DNA of 64,000 nt, taken from NCBI GenBank assembly GCA_958299035.1, contig CATQJL010000316.1, forward strand, positions 47,117,585 through 47,181,584. Reading direction: 5' to 3'. Origin of the DNA: Cylicocyclus nassatus (lineage: Eukaryota; Nematoda; Chromadorea; Rhabditida; Strongylidae). Position 1 is the stretch's first letter, and every line of letters begins with the position of its first letter. The notes below the pieces were generated by a model that saw only the letters and a program-made list of their open reading frames with translations, searched no databases and was not told the origin of the DNA. Below are positions 11,189-22,576 of the stretch, in pieces. The position numbers and the translations under genes were made by a program.

Positions 11189-12584
11189 GGGAGCCTCCAG
11201 ACCGCGCCGGTTGTCGCTTTTGCAGCCAGTAGCTGCTTTCGCGCCGGTTGCCGTTATTGCAACTGAAGCGCACCGTGTCGGATTTTTTCCTTGGAGCTTT
11301 GCAAGAGCCTATTGGCACCAAATACTAGGCTTTTCGATTCTTTTGCCACTACTCTTTTGTTTCCAAGGTTTTCTTCTTTCTGTAGTAATTCATTGCAGGT
11401 TCTACGATACTGGAGTAATGGAATCATTGTCAAATATTCAATCTACCTCCCGCTGAAGCTGTTTCTTTAGGCAAAAAAAGTGAAAGACGGCGTTTTGTCT
11501 TTCATTCATATTCAGGCTATTCTTTTACGGTAGTTGATCGATTTTGAAGGAAGCAAAGTTTCTTTGAATTTGTCTTTAGTTTTGAAGCTATGCTACTTCT
11601 ATAAAGGAGTCATCGGGTTGCGGACTTTCCCTGAATGTAAGTATGAATTTGTTAGAACTTCATGCAGCATTCTTTTTCGCACTCTCCCGTTAATTTTATA
11701 ATAAAAATTAGGGAGCCCACACTTGCCTTCACACAAATCTGAGAGCTCATAAATCTTTGCGGAACGCTGTTTTTTTGCACAGCTTTCGTTTTGATGATAT
11801 TGCTCTGCTGTATGGTTGCGCAGGCAAGGTTTTTCGAAGTCTTTTCCGATTTGAAATTGGTCTACTATGCTGAGTGGACGATATCGTCGCAAAAGCTGTC
11901 TTTCGCACTTTCTAATTTTAAAGCTACTCTGCTATACTACTTGAAGGTACACTTACTGATCTAAGTTTCGTTTAACTATTCAAGGTCAGCTATTTTATTA
12001 AGCTGAAGTAAGCATTATATACCTTGAATGGAGAAGGAGAAGGCACCAAATGACTCCGCTTTGGAATAGATCATTGGTCAGCGTAGTGAAGTACCAAAAG
12101 CAAAAATAGTACAGAGAATTTGAATTCTGTAGCTAAATCGCTCCTACGGCATAATGGAACAGCTTTAAAAACAAAGAAAGTACATTCGCAACTCGCACAT
12201 CCAGCACAGTGTAAACCAGCAAAACGAGAAAGACTCGAAAGGGTCTTGCCTTGCAATAGCTCTACAGCGGGATTTAGACTGAAAAGGTTTCATTCGACAA
12301 TGAATTGATTTTTCTAGCATCGTAGACGACCGAAAAAACGAAATCCAGATCAAATGAACCATATCTGCAAAGAATTACTACAGCAAAGAAGAGAACTTTG
12401 AGAACAAAAGAGTGATGACAAGAAGTTGAAAAGCCTAACATCTAGTGCCAACAGGCTCTCGCTGCGCTCCAAAGACAAAATTTGACACAGTGCGCTTCGG
12501 CTGCAATAGCGCAACCGTCGCGAAAGCAGCTACCGGCTGCAAAAGCGACAACCGGCGCGGTCCCGGCGCGGTCTGGAGGCTCCC
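11189..12584. mobile_element. PIF/Harbinger-like element, TAA duplication
   Basis: The TIR GGGAGCCTCCAGACCGCGCC extends into GC-rich inverted arms (11189-11310 and 12440-12584) that share TTGCAGCC, TAGCTGCTTTCGCG and GAAGCGCAC. Direct TAA flanks both ends (11186-11188 and 12585-12587). The interior (11.3-12.4 kb) is AT-rich with no recognised transposase, and the 113-residue open frame at 11115-11456 runs across the TIR, so it is not a real gene. Confidence 0.75.
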
Positions 12585-12587
12585 TAA

Positions 12588-13844
12588 ACTGAAAGTTCAC
12601 GGCTTATCAAACGCAGTGTCGCTTGCATTAGCATCTCCACTCCCGCGCTGGACTCTGCATCTCTTCTGCGAATATGCTCTCTGTTACTTTCCCAGGACAA
12701 GCATGGGAAAGGCGGAGCCTCAATCGACTGGAAGTGATTAGAGAGCATGTCTACTTTGTCCGGCGTGGAATGTAATAGTAATTTCCTGCATCATCTTTTG
12801 TAATATATTGAATGTAGAATGTCAACCAAACATTTATTTTTTGCTAGTAAACATGCCGATTTCTCTAATAATACTAGATAGTAAAGGTTGGTGCCTGACA
12901 AAGGAGCAGTACCAGGACATCGCGACTTTTTTAGCCGCAGAGCGCGTGAGGCGCAGGATTTACAACGGTGAGGATACGTGCGCGCCGCGTTCGCGCCCGC
13001 TCAACTAATACTACTTCCGCACCTTCGTCATGCACAGCCTTTAGTTTCCATTACTCTTGTCGAATCTTGTTCCTACACGTCCACCTTGTGTACTCTAATA
13101 ATTGATAGCAAGATTCTGAGCAAAACTCCTAAAATCGCACTAACATAGCAAACTAAGGAAACACAATTGTTACATCTTTTCATCAATATATTGTCATGTT
13201 GGAAGAAGCAAATTCGTCTACATATAGAAAGAAGCAAGAACTGTGTGGAGTCCTAGAAACAACTGAAATGAATGAGAGAAATTCCGTCAAAGAATTCCGA
13301 CATGCTTCTGCCCAATCTCTTCTAAAATACTGCATTCTACGACGAGTCTAGCGCGTAAGTAAACTTTGAGACAGCCTGGCAAATTTTCGACTTCTAATTC
13401 TTTGTTTTATTAAAGCTTTTCGTAGATGTTAATTTCAAATATGAAGCAAAAAAGTGTGTCTCCTTGACAAACCCAAGCTATTTTCCTGGAACCGTGGAAA
13501 GGCCAGGTGCCAAAAGCGAGCATGAACACGTGGAGCAGCATGCATTTGGATGTGTTTATTGCGTAAAAGTGCTTCAAGGGCTGAGGGGATTCAACGAGGC
13601 TGGAAGCGTCAGGAAGTGGGGCGGGTGGGGAGGGGGGGGGGGAGGGCTCCACGGCTTTAGTAACTTGCACGCCAGTTTTCCTTCTACTAGAATTTTCCTG
13701 TAAAGCGTCTCGCCAGATAGCAGCAGAGAAAATCGGGGAGGCGGGTGAGCAGTGGGGAACATTAGAGACGTTGCAAAAGTTGCAAATATAAAGCTTTGGA
13801 ATGATATCCACGAAAGTCCCCGCGAAATGGGATTTTCGTGCGAG
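12588..13844. other. No gene; repeat fragments and a G-tract
   Basis: 12905-13008 is a GC-rich stretch whose diverged inverse lies at 14687-14780 (shared TATCCTCACCGTTGTAAA). An 11-G run lies at 13632-13642. GGAATGATATCCACGAAAGT near 13798 is one terminus of the foldback family at 15434-21900. I see no exon. Confidence 0.45.
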
Positions 13845-13847
13845 TAA

Positions 13848-15257
13848 AGCCTCTGACAGAGTTCACGCGATTTGATCGTCGCGATTCATTCGCTACAAGA
13901 CAAGTGTTATGTCATTGCATGCCGATCTTCTTTTATCTCCATTGTGATAGTTATTCACGACTAGCTGGCATACTCGGCTCTGCCCGGCAGTCAAAACATT
14001 ATGTTAAAGGTTACTATCTTATCCGTGTACAAAAATTTTCCTATGCCCGCTTCTACTATTCCCTATTGCCGTTTTGTTTTCGTAAACAGCTTGTGCGCTG
14101 TGTACTTGCTTCAAGGCATGCCTCACGTTGTTCAGACGTCTCTCCTGCCTTAATTTCTCGCATTCTCTCAGCATTGGGATCAACCCGTTAAGTGCTTGCT
14201 TTTTTCTTTGGCGGCATTGTGATAGCGTCAAAAGTTAGGATATTTTTTTCTGCCTATTATTTTCAACAGGACTGTTCGGTTACCACGAATGTACTCGTAA
14301 GCATTGCGAAGTGGAAGCAAACAGTAGCACAATACTAAAAATCATTTCCTGTCGCGTTTCTCGCTATCCGATGTCTTAACAATTCCGCAGTGCTCTGCCA
14401 CTATTTCATGAAAATCCGACAATCTTCCTGCTCGTCATCAACCCGGCAATGCCAAAAGTGAGTTAACGCAGTTTAACTACTATAGTCTCTACACTATAGC
14501 TTCCTTGTTTATGGATGTTCAAAGAAAAGTTTGAACTTTTTACTGTAACTGATAAATAAACCATCGAAAAGATTTGCAAAATGGGTCCGTTTTTCACATT
14601 CAAAAAAGCGGTTTGGCTCAAAAAGACGCGGCCCATGAGCTTGCGGAAATACGCTAAAGGCTACGGCAGGGCGAAGGCATAGAAGTAGTTGAGAGGGAGC
14701 AAATTAAGCGCGCGCGTATCTTCACCGTTGTAAACCCCACGCTTCATGCGCTCTGCGACTGATGTAGTCGCATTCGCGATTAAAGGCGCCAACACATTTT
14801 ATCATGAATGCATACACTGTTTTCGAATAGATACGAAAACTTACTCAAAGTGTGCTTTCTGTCACTGGTCTTTGCTTGCAGAAACTTAGAATAATTGCCG
14901 CTAATCTACACCCTACTCAAAAATGATCTGATAAGCTTCATTTTCCTCGATGAAGTAAAATTAATAAATCGATAGAAGGACCCAGTGAATCGTCGCGAAA
15001 AGTAGCCTATGACCTGCGTCGTGGCTTTATAGGGGAGCGGATTTCAGCCTCGTAGATCTACACAAAAAAATTTGTATTCCGAAGAAAGATTCACACAGAC
15101 ATACACTCTTTGACTTTCATATATGTATTTATTAGTCGTGCTGAAAAACTATCACAACCAAAATGCAAGAAGATTGGCATGCAATGAACAAACACCTAAG
15201 TAAAGTCTGTAGCGACTGAATCGCAACGATCAAATCGCGTGAACTTTGTCCGAGGCC
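13848..15257. mobile_element. PIF/Harbinger-like MITE split by a retroelement
   Basis: The left end AGCCTCTGACAGAGTTCACG and the inverted right end (CGTGAACTTTGTCCGAGGCC) are flanked by TAA (13845-13847 and 15258-15260). The subterminal CGCGATTTGATCGTCGCGA also occurs in the unsplit 202-bp relative at 27844-28045. Comparing the two places an insertion of about 1.2 kb between roughly 13950 and 15135. Confidence 0.65.
13950..15135 (+). repeat. Retroelement-like insertion in the MITE
   Basis: It starts CTAGCTGGCATACTCGGCTC, the opening shared with the repeats at 18058 and 52648. Its end (14930-15130) carries AATAAATCGATAGAAGGACC and GTAGCCTATGACC, also found in the tandem copies at 18058-19028. 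The middle includes an inverted copy of 12905-13008. No reverse transcriptase frame is recognised. Confidence 0.45.
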
Positions 15258-16972
15258 TAAAATGGACATAGTCTATGCGATGCGATAAGATATCGAAATC
15301 GCCATTCATTCTATACAAAAATGCTTCATCAAACCTTTCTCCAAATTGTCTCAACCTACTCACTCTTGCAAACTCATTTCCACCAAGTCGTCGACATCAA
15401 ACTAGGCTGACCTAACATTACGATGTCAGGCACGGAATGATATCCACGAAAGCCCATAACGGGGGAAAATGGACTTTCAAACCCAATTTGACTCGTTCGC
15501 GGTGGAAACTGGTCGGAATCTGCTTTCGATAGCGTTATCCAAAAATTTTTATCCCATCGCAACCACAAGGCAAAGCGGCGCAATGAAAATGATTCAACCG
15601 TACCTGAGCTTTCGCTTGCGAAAGAATCATGCGAAAAGTCAATTTAGAATCGGGCAAAATGGGATTTACCTCCATTTTAAATGGACTTAAAGCCCATTTT
15701 ACTCCCAGCAGCAAGATAAGCTGGGACTGAGCCCATTTTTGACCTTTTTGCATATTTTTGATGGCGCTTTTTTTGAGAATATGTTCCTTAGCCCATGCTA
15801 AGATGGCAAGTGAGTGGAAAAAGTATCATGTCCTTTTAAAGTCCAAAATGAGTGTTTCTTTCAAAACTCATACAAACGCTATGAAAATCATCGAAGAAGG
15901 TTGAAATTCACCAAAATAATCGCTAACAAACTCATATGCCTCCAAATATCAGGTTGATGCAAAAATTCCTATGTAAATCAAATAAAGCTTGTTAACTCTT
16001 TAAATCATCAACCAAAACTAAATTTATGATTTGTATTTAAAAATAAAAAAGATTTGCGTTTTAATATAATTACTCAGAAGCTATCTTTTGACTGATCTCG
16101 CAGAACCGAACTTAAAAGACGGCATTTTAAACGCGATTTTGAGTTTGGTCGCAAGAATTACTGAAATGGCGCTAGCTAGCAAGAAAAATTTTATAAATAT
16201 TTTCCTACTAGCAATAGCCCATACATTCGACTACTTAGAGATATGCACATTAGTGCTGAGAGACAAAGAAGAGCTAAAGTAGAAAGATTCGTAGATTTTC
16301 CGACTTAAAACCTTTGGGTAATGTAGCACAAGGTTTCCTATGAGATAAACATTTTGATTTACAGATTGCAATGCAAGTATAGCCAAAGTTTGCTTTCCGC
16401 AGAAAGCATTACATACACATTGATTTAATGCAGATCCGTAGAAGTCTAGAGAAGCGAAGATATTATACAAATTTTATTCTTGGAGGTAATTTAGATGCAT
16501 AGTCATTGATAGTAGATAGTATTTTGTGAGGTGTAACGGAGTGGGAAAGAACAAGAAGCCACGTGTCACAAGTCACAAAATTCAATCTTTCGTTCAAGAC
16601 TTATTTAAAAGGCTCTCATTCCAAGTCATAAGAGTCTCCGGATGATCAAAGTTGATTAGACGAAGTATTACGAACAACTCAAGCAAAGTGGATATACATA
16701 TATATCCATCTTAATCAGCAATAGAAAGTGCTTGAATCAATGTCTTTTTTTCGCTATTCGCAAACCTCATTAAATTTGGGCGGATTTCAAAGTATTTGAA
16801 CTTTTCTTCTCAAGCAAATTTCTCATTCAGTGCTTTGTATCGAAAATAGAAGTAGGGCTGCGCTGTACAAGTTAGCGCAACTGTGTTGTGGTCGAAAGAT
16901 CAAGCTTGAATTGTATTGAAGCTGGTGAATTTAACCTCCTTCCATGATTTTCATGACGTTTGTATGAGTATA

Positions 16973-18034
16973 CAGGGTGGTCATATAAAGTGTGACCAAC
17001 GAGAAAATATTATAACTTTGCATGGACTAAATGAAATCAATAGCTTTTGTCTTCACCTGATAGAGAAGAAAATTCTGTATAAGAACTTCCAGCTAACTTT
17101 TGAGACACCTGTTACTGGTTGCTTTAAAATCGTTTTTTCTACTTCAAACCTCTTCCGAAATTTCTTCGATTTGCGCGCGATATTTCTACTCCCAAACTCT
17201 CACCAGGTTACTCGTCGGCAAATCAAGTGACATAGTTTTCAAAGGGCAGACTCTTTCCTTACAGGCACGCAAAAAAGAGTGCTTGTAGGTTTAAGGGTGA
17301 GCTAGCTAGAGAGCCAAATATCATTTTTTTTTCGCTGTTTAAACGATGGGTTTTACACAACTGCAATTTCTTCTTTTCGCTGTGGATCGGTGTCCAGCCA
17401 TTCCAATAATTCCCAGAAGCGTCTTAGTATTTCCTTTGATCCAATAAGGTGCCACAGCCCTTCGAAATTTGTTTTCGATGCTTTTTCCAGAATCTTGGAA
17501 AATTGCGATTTTCGTTGCCATGGCGACTGCCTTTGAAAACCCTTCGAGCTTGACCATGTTTTACTAAAAACCGAAGTCGGGAACAACTACAACGGGACAA
17601 AAGAATATGGAGAAGACGTCAAAACATGGAATGAAAAAGACTAAAAAATGATTTTTTTGCAGCTAGTCAAACATCATGTGGGCCACATATGAAAAAACAC
17701 TGTTCGGCCTTTCCACTCTAACATTCGTGAACCCACGAATTCTCTTTCTGACCTTTCTCTGAGCAAAACGCCCGCTCTTCCAGATCCATTTCATTGGATT
17801 TGCTAAAAGGAGATCCTGGGACGAAGTTCCGTCAAAAACTGCGCGCATTTTGATATTTTCCCCGAGCAGAATAAATTCTTTCATCGAAGCCAAAGGTGGA
17901 TATCCCAAAAGTAATCTATAAAGTCCATGCGGAAATTTCTTATCTATCGGATGAAATCAAAAGCTTGCAATTTCATTGAGTTCTAGCAAAGTTACGAAAG
18001 CTTTTCTGCGTCACATTTCATGTGGACCACCCTG
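16973..18034. mobile_element. TA-flanked CAGGGTGGTC element, copy 1
   Basis: The TIR CAGGGTGGTC is matched by GACCACCCTG, with TA on both sides (16971-16972 and 18035-18036). Length is 1062 bp. Copy 2 at 50609-51989 is similar over its whole length once a 311-bp insertion is removed. Both copies keep short minus-strand frames with similar peptides (for example LASMKEF, LLGEN and KMRA near 17890 and 51840), which hint at an ancestral protein. I do not recognise a DDE/D transposase in them. The TIR and TA duplication point to Tc1/mariner. Confidence 0.75.
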
Positions 18035-18057
18035 TAGAAGGAAACACTTATTTTAGA

Positions 18058-19028
18058 ACTAGCTGCGGTCCCCGGTCCCGCCCGGGCCGAGAGTCCAGAA
18101 TGGCCCAGCCTAGGGTGTGCTTCAAGATGTATACTTACCAGTCCTCCACTTTCTTCAGTTCACATCTTCTGTTCTCTCCTGCTTCACCTCCTTGTCAGTT
18201 CCAGCGCTCGTGTAGTATCCGTGGTGAATAGTTTTCTTTCTTGTCCGGCTCGCTTCATGACACCGCATGCTCCTCACCGCAAAATGTAAATGATCTCTAC
18301 CACCCCTTACTACTTAAGTTGGAGAAATGAATGGTATAGCCTTCATTTTCCTAGATTTTAGTAAACAAAATCAATAAATCGATAGAAGGACCCAGCGAAT
18401 TGTCGAAAAAAGTAGCCTATCTTTTGCGCCGTGTCTCATTTATAGGGAAACAAAATTCAGCCTCTTTGGTTCACATACAAAGGAGTCTATAAGCCACAAA
18501 CATCCTAACAAACACGGTACAGTGTTTGAGTTTTATATATATACTAGCTGCGGTTCCCGGTCCCGCCCGGGCCGAGAGTCCAGAATGGCCCAGCATAGGG
18601 TGTGCTTCAAGATGTATACTTACCAGTCCTCCACTTTCTTCAGTTCATATCTTCTGTTCTCTCCTGCTTCACCTCCTTGTCAGTTCCAGCGCTCGTGTAG
18701 TATCCGTGGTGAATAGTTTTCTTTCTTGTCCGGCTCGCTTCATGACACCGCATGCTCCTCACCGCAAAATGTAAATGATCTCTACCACCCCTTACTACTA
18801 ACTTGGAAAAATGAATGGTATAGCCTTCATTTTCCTAGATTTTAGTAAACAAAATCAATAAATCGATAGAAGGATCCAGCGAATTGCCGAAAAAAGTAGC
18901 CTATCTTTTGCGCCGTGGCTTGTTTATAGGGAAACAAAATTCAGCCTCTTTGGTTCACATACAAAGGAGTCTATAAGCCACAAACATCCTAACAAACACG
19001 GTACAGTGTTTGAGTTTTATATATATAT
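18058..19028 (+). repeat. Tandem pair of 485-bp retroelement-like units
   Basis: Units 18058-18542 and 18543-19028 are nearly identical, each starting ACTAGCTGCGGT and ending GAGTTTTATATATA. Each carries AATCAATAAATCGATAGAAGG and AAAAAGTAGCCTATC. Differences are a handful of bases, so the duplication is recent. The CTAGCTG start and TTTATATATA end match the RTE/SINE-like tails elsewhere in the window. The short open frames within the units (18022-18231 and 18522-18716) are repeats of each other and not genes. Confidence 0.7.
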
Positions 19029-19720
19029 ATAGATAGATTCATGAAAGACATAAGCCTTTTTCCACTTACTTTTTACCTTAAAATGGGCTAAAGAATACAT
19101 TCTCAAAAGATCGCGGTCAAAAATATGCAAAAAGCTCAAAACTGACTTCCAACACACTTTGCTGCTGGAAGTAAAATCGGCTTTCAAGTCCATTTGAAGG
19201 TAGCAGCTCGGCAGATTGAATAAATTCGGGATATCCATCGTTCTCGGTTCCCCTGGATGAGCTAGTCCAAGACTGTGCTTTGCAGCTTCAAAAGATATCA
19301 ATAACCCGCTTTTCCAGACTTAGAAAGTGCTATTTGGGCGGACCGCGTAAGCCCGCCCTCTAGAGCGCATTGGTTCATGAGTACGGTGGGTACGGTATCT
19401 CCACTCGCAAACGAATTGCGTTCGGGAACCGAGAACGATGGATATCCCATAAATGTCGATCTGTCGAGCCGCTGCCTTTAAATCCCAATTTGCCCCATTC
19501 TAAATGGACTTTTCGCATGATTCTTTCGCAAGCGAAAGCTCAGGTACGGTTGAATCATTTTCATTGCGCCGCTTTGCCTTGTGGATGCAATGAGATGGAA
19601 AATTTTGAATAACGCGAGGAAAGCAGATTCCGACCAGTTTCCACCGCGAACGATTAAAATGGGGTTTGAAAGTCCATTTTCCTCCATTATGGACTTTCGT
19701 ATCATTCCTGGCTTTTCAAA

Positions 19721-21900
19721 GATTCATATCCGCGAAAGTCCATAATGGAGGAAAATAGACTTGCTTAGCCCATATTATTCGTTTGTGGTAGAAACTGGTC
19801 GAAATCGGCTCCCGCTTACAATATCCAAAATTTTTCATCCTTCAACCGCGAAGCAAAGCGGTGAAATGAAACGATTTAAGCTTACTTGAGCTATCGCTCG
19901 CGAGAGATGACGTCAAAAGTCCATTTTGAAATGGGGCAAAATGGAGTTCACCTCCATGTTTATTCTCTCTCACCTTTCTGATAAGCCCAACTAACTCCCA
20001 GCAGCCAGATCTGCTGGGACTAAGCCTATTTTTGACCTTTTTGCCCATTTTCGACTTCAACTTTTTGCGAGTATGTTTTTGGTCTATTTTAGGGTAATAT
20101 ACCGAAGAAAAAAGCTTCAGCTTTTCTGTGAGAGCTTAGAAAGGAACTTTTTTCAGAGGCGCATAAAACACATGGAAAAGTTAGGAAAAGCTTTTGTTTG
20201 AACGTAATTTGCATTTTCTGGCTTATCTGCTTGTAAACAGCCCATAGAAAGTCCTAAGAGATAATAATAACGACTTCCCGTATAATGTAGAGGAAAAACA
20301 GTTGGTTAACCCATGTAATCGATAGCGCAGCCATATATCCTCATAAATTGATATCCACAACCTTTAGCAACACTTTATATACTCTCACAAAGCTATTGCA
20401 GACAACATCAGTTTACTCTTCATTGTTGCACTAGATACATTTTTTGCATATAATAATTTTTTTTTCAGAAAAGCTGTTTCTCGATTAATTTTTTCTATTT
20501 TCAGACGGAGTTTGCTTAATTCTAATTCGTTTTGTAACAGCTGCATCTTCATTCCGCAATTTTCGATTTTCTTCGTCTTTAGCACTTTTGTTCCTCGACT
20601 AGTAAGCCTGTAGAGAATTCTTACATAGCAGTAACACGTCGATCAGACTTTAATCTCGCGCGGAGACATAAAAACAAGAAATTTGTGAAAAACATCATCT
20701 TGTTTTCACCACGGCTTTTTTTACACTTTCTGATGCCCAGGAAAAAACTTGCAGTGTTCAAAATAATTACCACTCGAATTTTCTTCAAACATGAAATTTT
20801 TTCTGTTTTTTACTTCCAATTTTTTTGTAGATCTGTATTTTTCTAACTCAAAACGAAACTCAGGCTGTAGTGTGGTACAAGGTTTCCTTGAAATAAGAAA
20901 TTTACAGCATCTTGATTTGCAGATAGCAGTACAAAACTACAGTGCTGGCCATAAGATGGAGTTTCGTTCATCAATACCAGCGACTACGCCATATTGACTC
21001 CTGCGCTTTTCATCATACTCATTGCAAAGGTTCGGCGAAGTCTAGGACCTTCATTTTAGTCAAACAAATGCTTGAAAATTCGGTGAAAAGGCAGTTTTTC
21101 CAAACATTATAACTTTTTATATATCATGAAGCAGAAAATGCAAGATGAATGTTCTTTTTGAAAAGACGACTGCTTCCAAGTGTGGTAAATGTTTTATATT
21201 TTGATATTGTATGTGTACAAAAAATTTCAGCCTTAAAAAACGTAGTACTGATTGGAAATGAGAGGTGGCTTTATAGCTGTGACCAGCCTTGGGAACCCCT
21301 TTTTTCAAATTTTTCAATTTTTCTTCGGCCTAATCAATGAAATCGGGAGCTGTTCTGGTCAATGATACGACGTTAGTTTGCACACAGTATAGTGGTTTTT
21401 TGGACAATTTGGAGCAAGAGAGAGCAAATTACAGTGATTTTTAGGGTGGCTTTATAGCTATGGCCAGCACTGTAGCAGAAGTTTGCTATCTGCAGAAAAG
21501 CTCTGCATTAATTTTGTTTGGGGTGCATGGTAAAAATGCAGAAATAAAATCTTGGATATCACTTTGATTCTGAGTAATACTGGAAGCGTTTGAGTGAGTC
21601 ATAGTCATCGACAATAGATGGGATCTTGTGAGATGTAATGAGATGGAGAAAATAGAATTTCCACAAGAATGACAGCGTTATGTTAGGTCTATTTGGCCAG
21701 ATGTCGACTAGTATGGTGGGAATGGGTTTACAAGAATGAGCTAATAGGTTGAGACAAGTTAGAAGGGTTTACTAGAGCACTATTGTATGGAATGAATGAT
21801 TTCGCCTGCGATATTTTATCGCACCGCATGGACTAAACCCATTTTCGCGTTTCATTCGCGAAAAGCCCATTTTTTAAACGGACTTTCGTGGATATCATTC
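19721..21900. mobile_element. Long foldback element, copy B
   Basis: The left end GATTCATATCCGCGAAAGTC and right end GACTTTCGTGGATATCATTC are inverted. The subterminal part (19740-20060) parallels 15460-15760 of copy A, including CTCCCAGCAGC, GCTGGGACT and CCCATTTT repeats. The interior 20865-21660 matches 16310-16600 of copy A apart from the Tc1-like insertion at 20940-21472. It lies 12 bp from copy A. Confidence 0.5.
20940..21472. mobile_element. Tc1-like non-autonomous element
   Basis: The TIR CAGTGCTGGCCATA is inverted at the right end and flanked by TA (20938-20939 and 21473-21474). The first 11 bases equal the known start of the Caenorhabditis elegans Tc1 TIR. The related sequence at 16360-16375 (copy A) reads straight through this point with a single TA, giving an empty-site comparison. 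Length is 533 bp and no transposase is present. A second internal copy of the right-end motif (GGTGGCTTTATAGCTGTGAC) lies near 21264. Confidence 0.85.
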
Positions 21901-22117
21901 AAAGATGTCTCTTTTATTTACCAAGCTATATGCTTTTACATTCGCTAAGCGCTGAAGAGCAGCGCAGCTGACGTTGCTGAGCTCAAAGTCACTAGGTGAG
22001 AGCCTCCGTATTTCGCATGCAGTTTCTTGCGCGAGATCAATCGTATTGTTGTGTTTCAAAAGTCAGTCGACTTCCATGTTGTTAGACTCTAATAAGGTTT
22101 TGACCTACCTATTGCCC

Positions 22118-22372
22118 CTGTTACCCTGCTACTAGTGTTGCTCTTGTTACCTGTGCAACTAGTGTTACTCGCGTTGACGCTGTTACCAGTGTTACCAACG
22201 TTACCCATGTTACCAGCGTTACCCGCGTTGCTCGTGCTACTAGTGTTACTCGTGTTACCACTTTTACGCCACAATACAGTCTCATTTTGGAACGCAATAT
22301 CACACTGGTAACACGAGTAATACTGGTAACGCTGGTAACATCAGTAACACTAGTAGCACGGATAGTGCAGGT
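22118..22372. repeat. 9-bp minisatellite (GTGTTACCA type) folded as a palindrome
   Basis: Degenerate 9-bp units around GTGTTACCA, GTGTTACTC and GCGTTACCC run from about 22118 to 22260. After a short unrelated loop (22262-22298) the inverse units (TGGTAACAC and TGGTAACGC) run to about 22370. It is translatable on both strands as a V-T-L-V repeat purely because the unit is a multiple of three. Confidence 0.75.
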
Positions 22373-22576
22373 AATGAATGCATGGCCAAGGCCTAAGCAT
22401 GATGCAGGTGCTGACAAAACTTTGTTGCTGCTTTCAAGCAAGTTCCCACAAAATTCTTCCTTTTGATACTATACATACATGCTACCGTGCAAACTTGTGA
22501 GAAGGTTTCAAAATGGCAAGGGCTCTCCCATATAATGCCGTCGAACTCTCATAAACTTCTAACTTTTTCGAACAAA

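Larger units (their letters stand above)
15434..19708. mobile_element. Long foldback element, copy A
   Basis: The termini GGAATGATATCCACGAAAG (left) and CTTTCGTATCATTCC (right) are inverted. The left arm 15434-15830 is repeated inverted between about 19060 and 19708, sharing CCTGAGCTTTCGCTTGCG, CCGACCAGTTTCCACCGCG (read on one strand) and a GGACTT/AAGTCC-rich stretch. A mariner-type MITE (16973-18034) and a tandem retroelement repeat (18058-19028) sit inside. The interior segment 16310-16600 is shared with copy B. No transposase frame is recognised; the superfamily is unclear. Confidence 0.5.

Noticed and set aside
11115..11456. 113-residue alanine-rich frame
   Set aside because: It runs from unique DNA across a transposon TIR, and the part within the TIR has an inverted counterpart at the other end of the element.
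12905..14780. Inverted arms 12905-13008 and 14687-14780 as the ends of one element
   Set aside because: The right arm lies inside the insertion in the 13848-15257 MITE, so a simple element would overlap another instead of nesting. It is more likely two fragments of one repeat.
18022..18774. Near-identical Ser/Pro-rich frames
   Set aside because: They lie in the tandem retroelement repeat and show no domain.
22118..22372. CRISPR-like array
   Set aside because: The units are 9 bp and degenerate, have no spacers, and the genome is eukaryotic.
22089..22441. 106- and 61-residue repetitive frames
   Set aside because: The 9-bp minisatellite unit is a multiple of three, so it stays open by construction.
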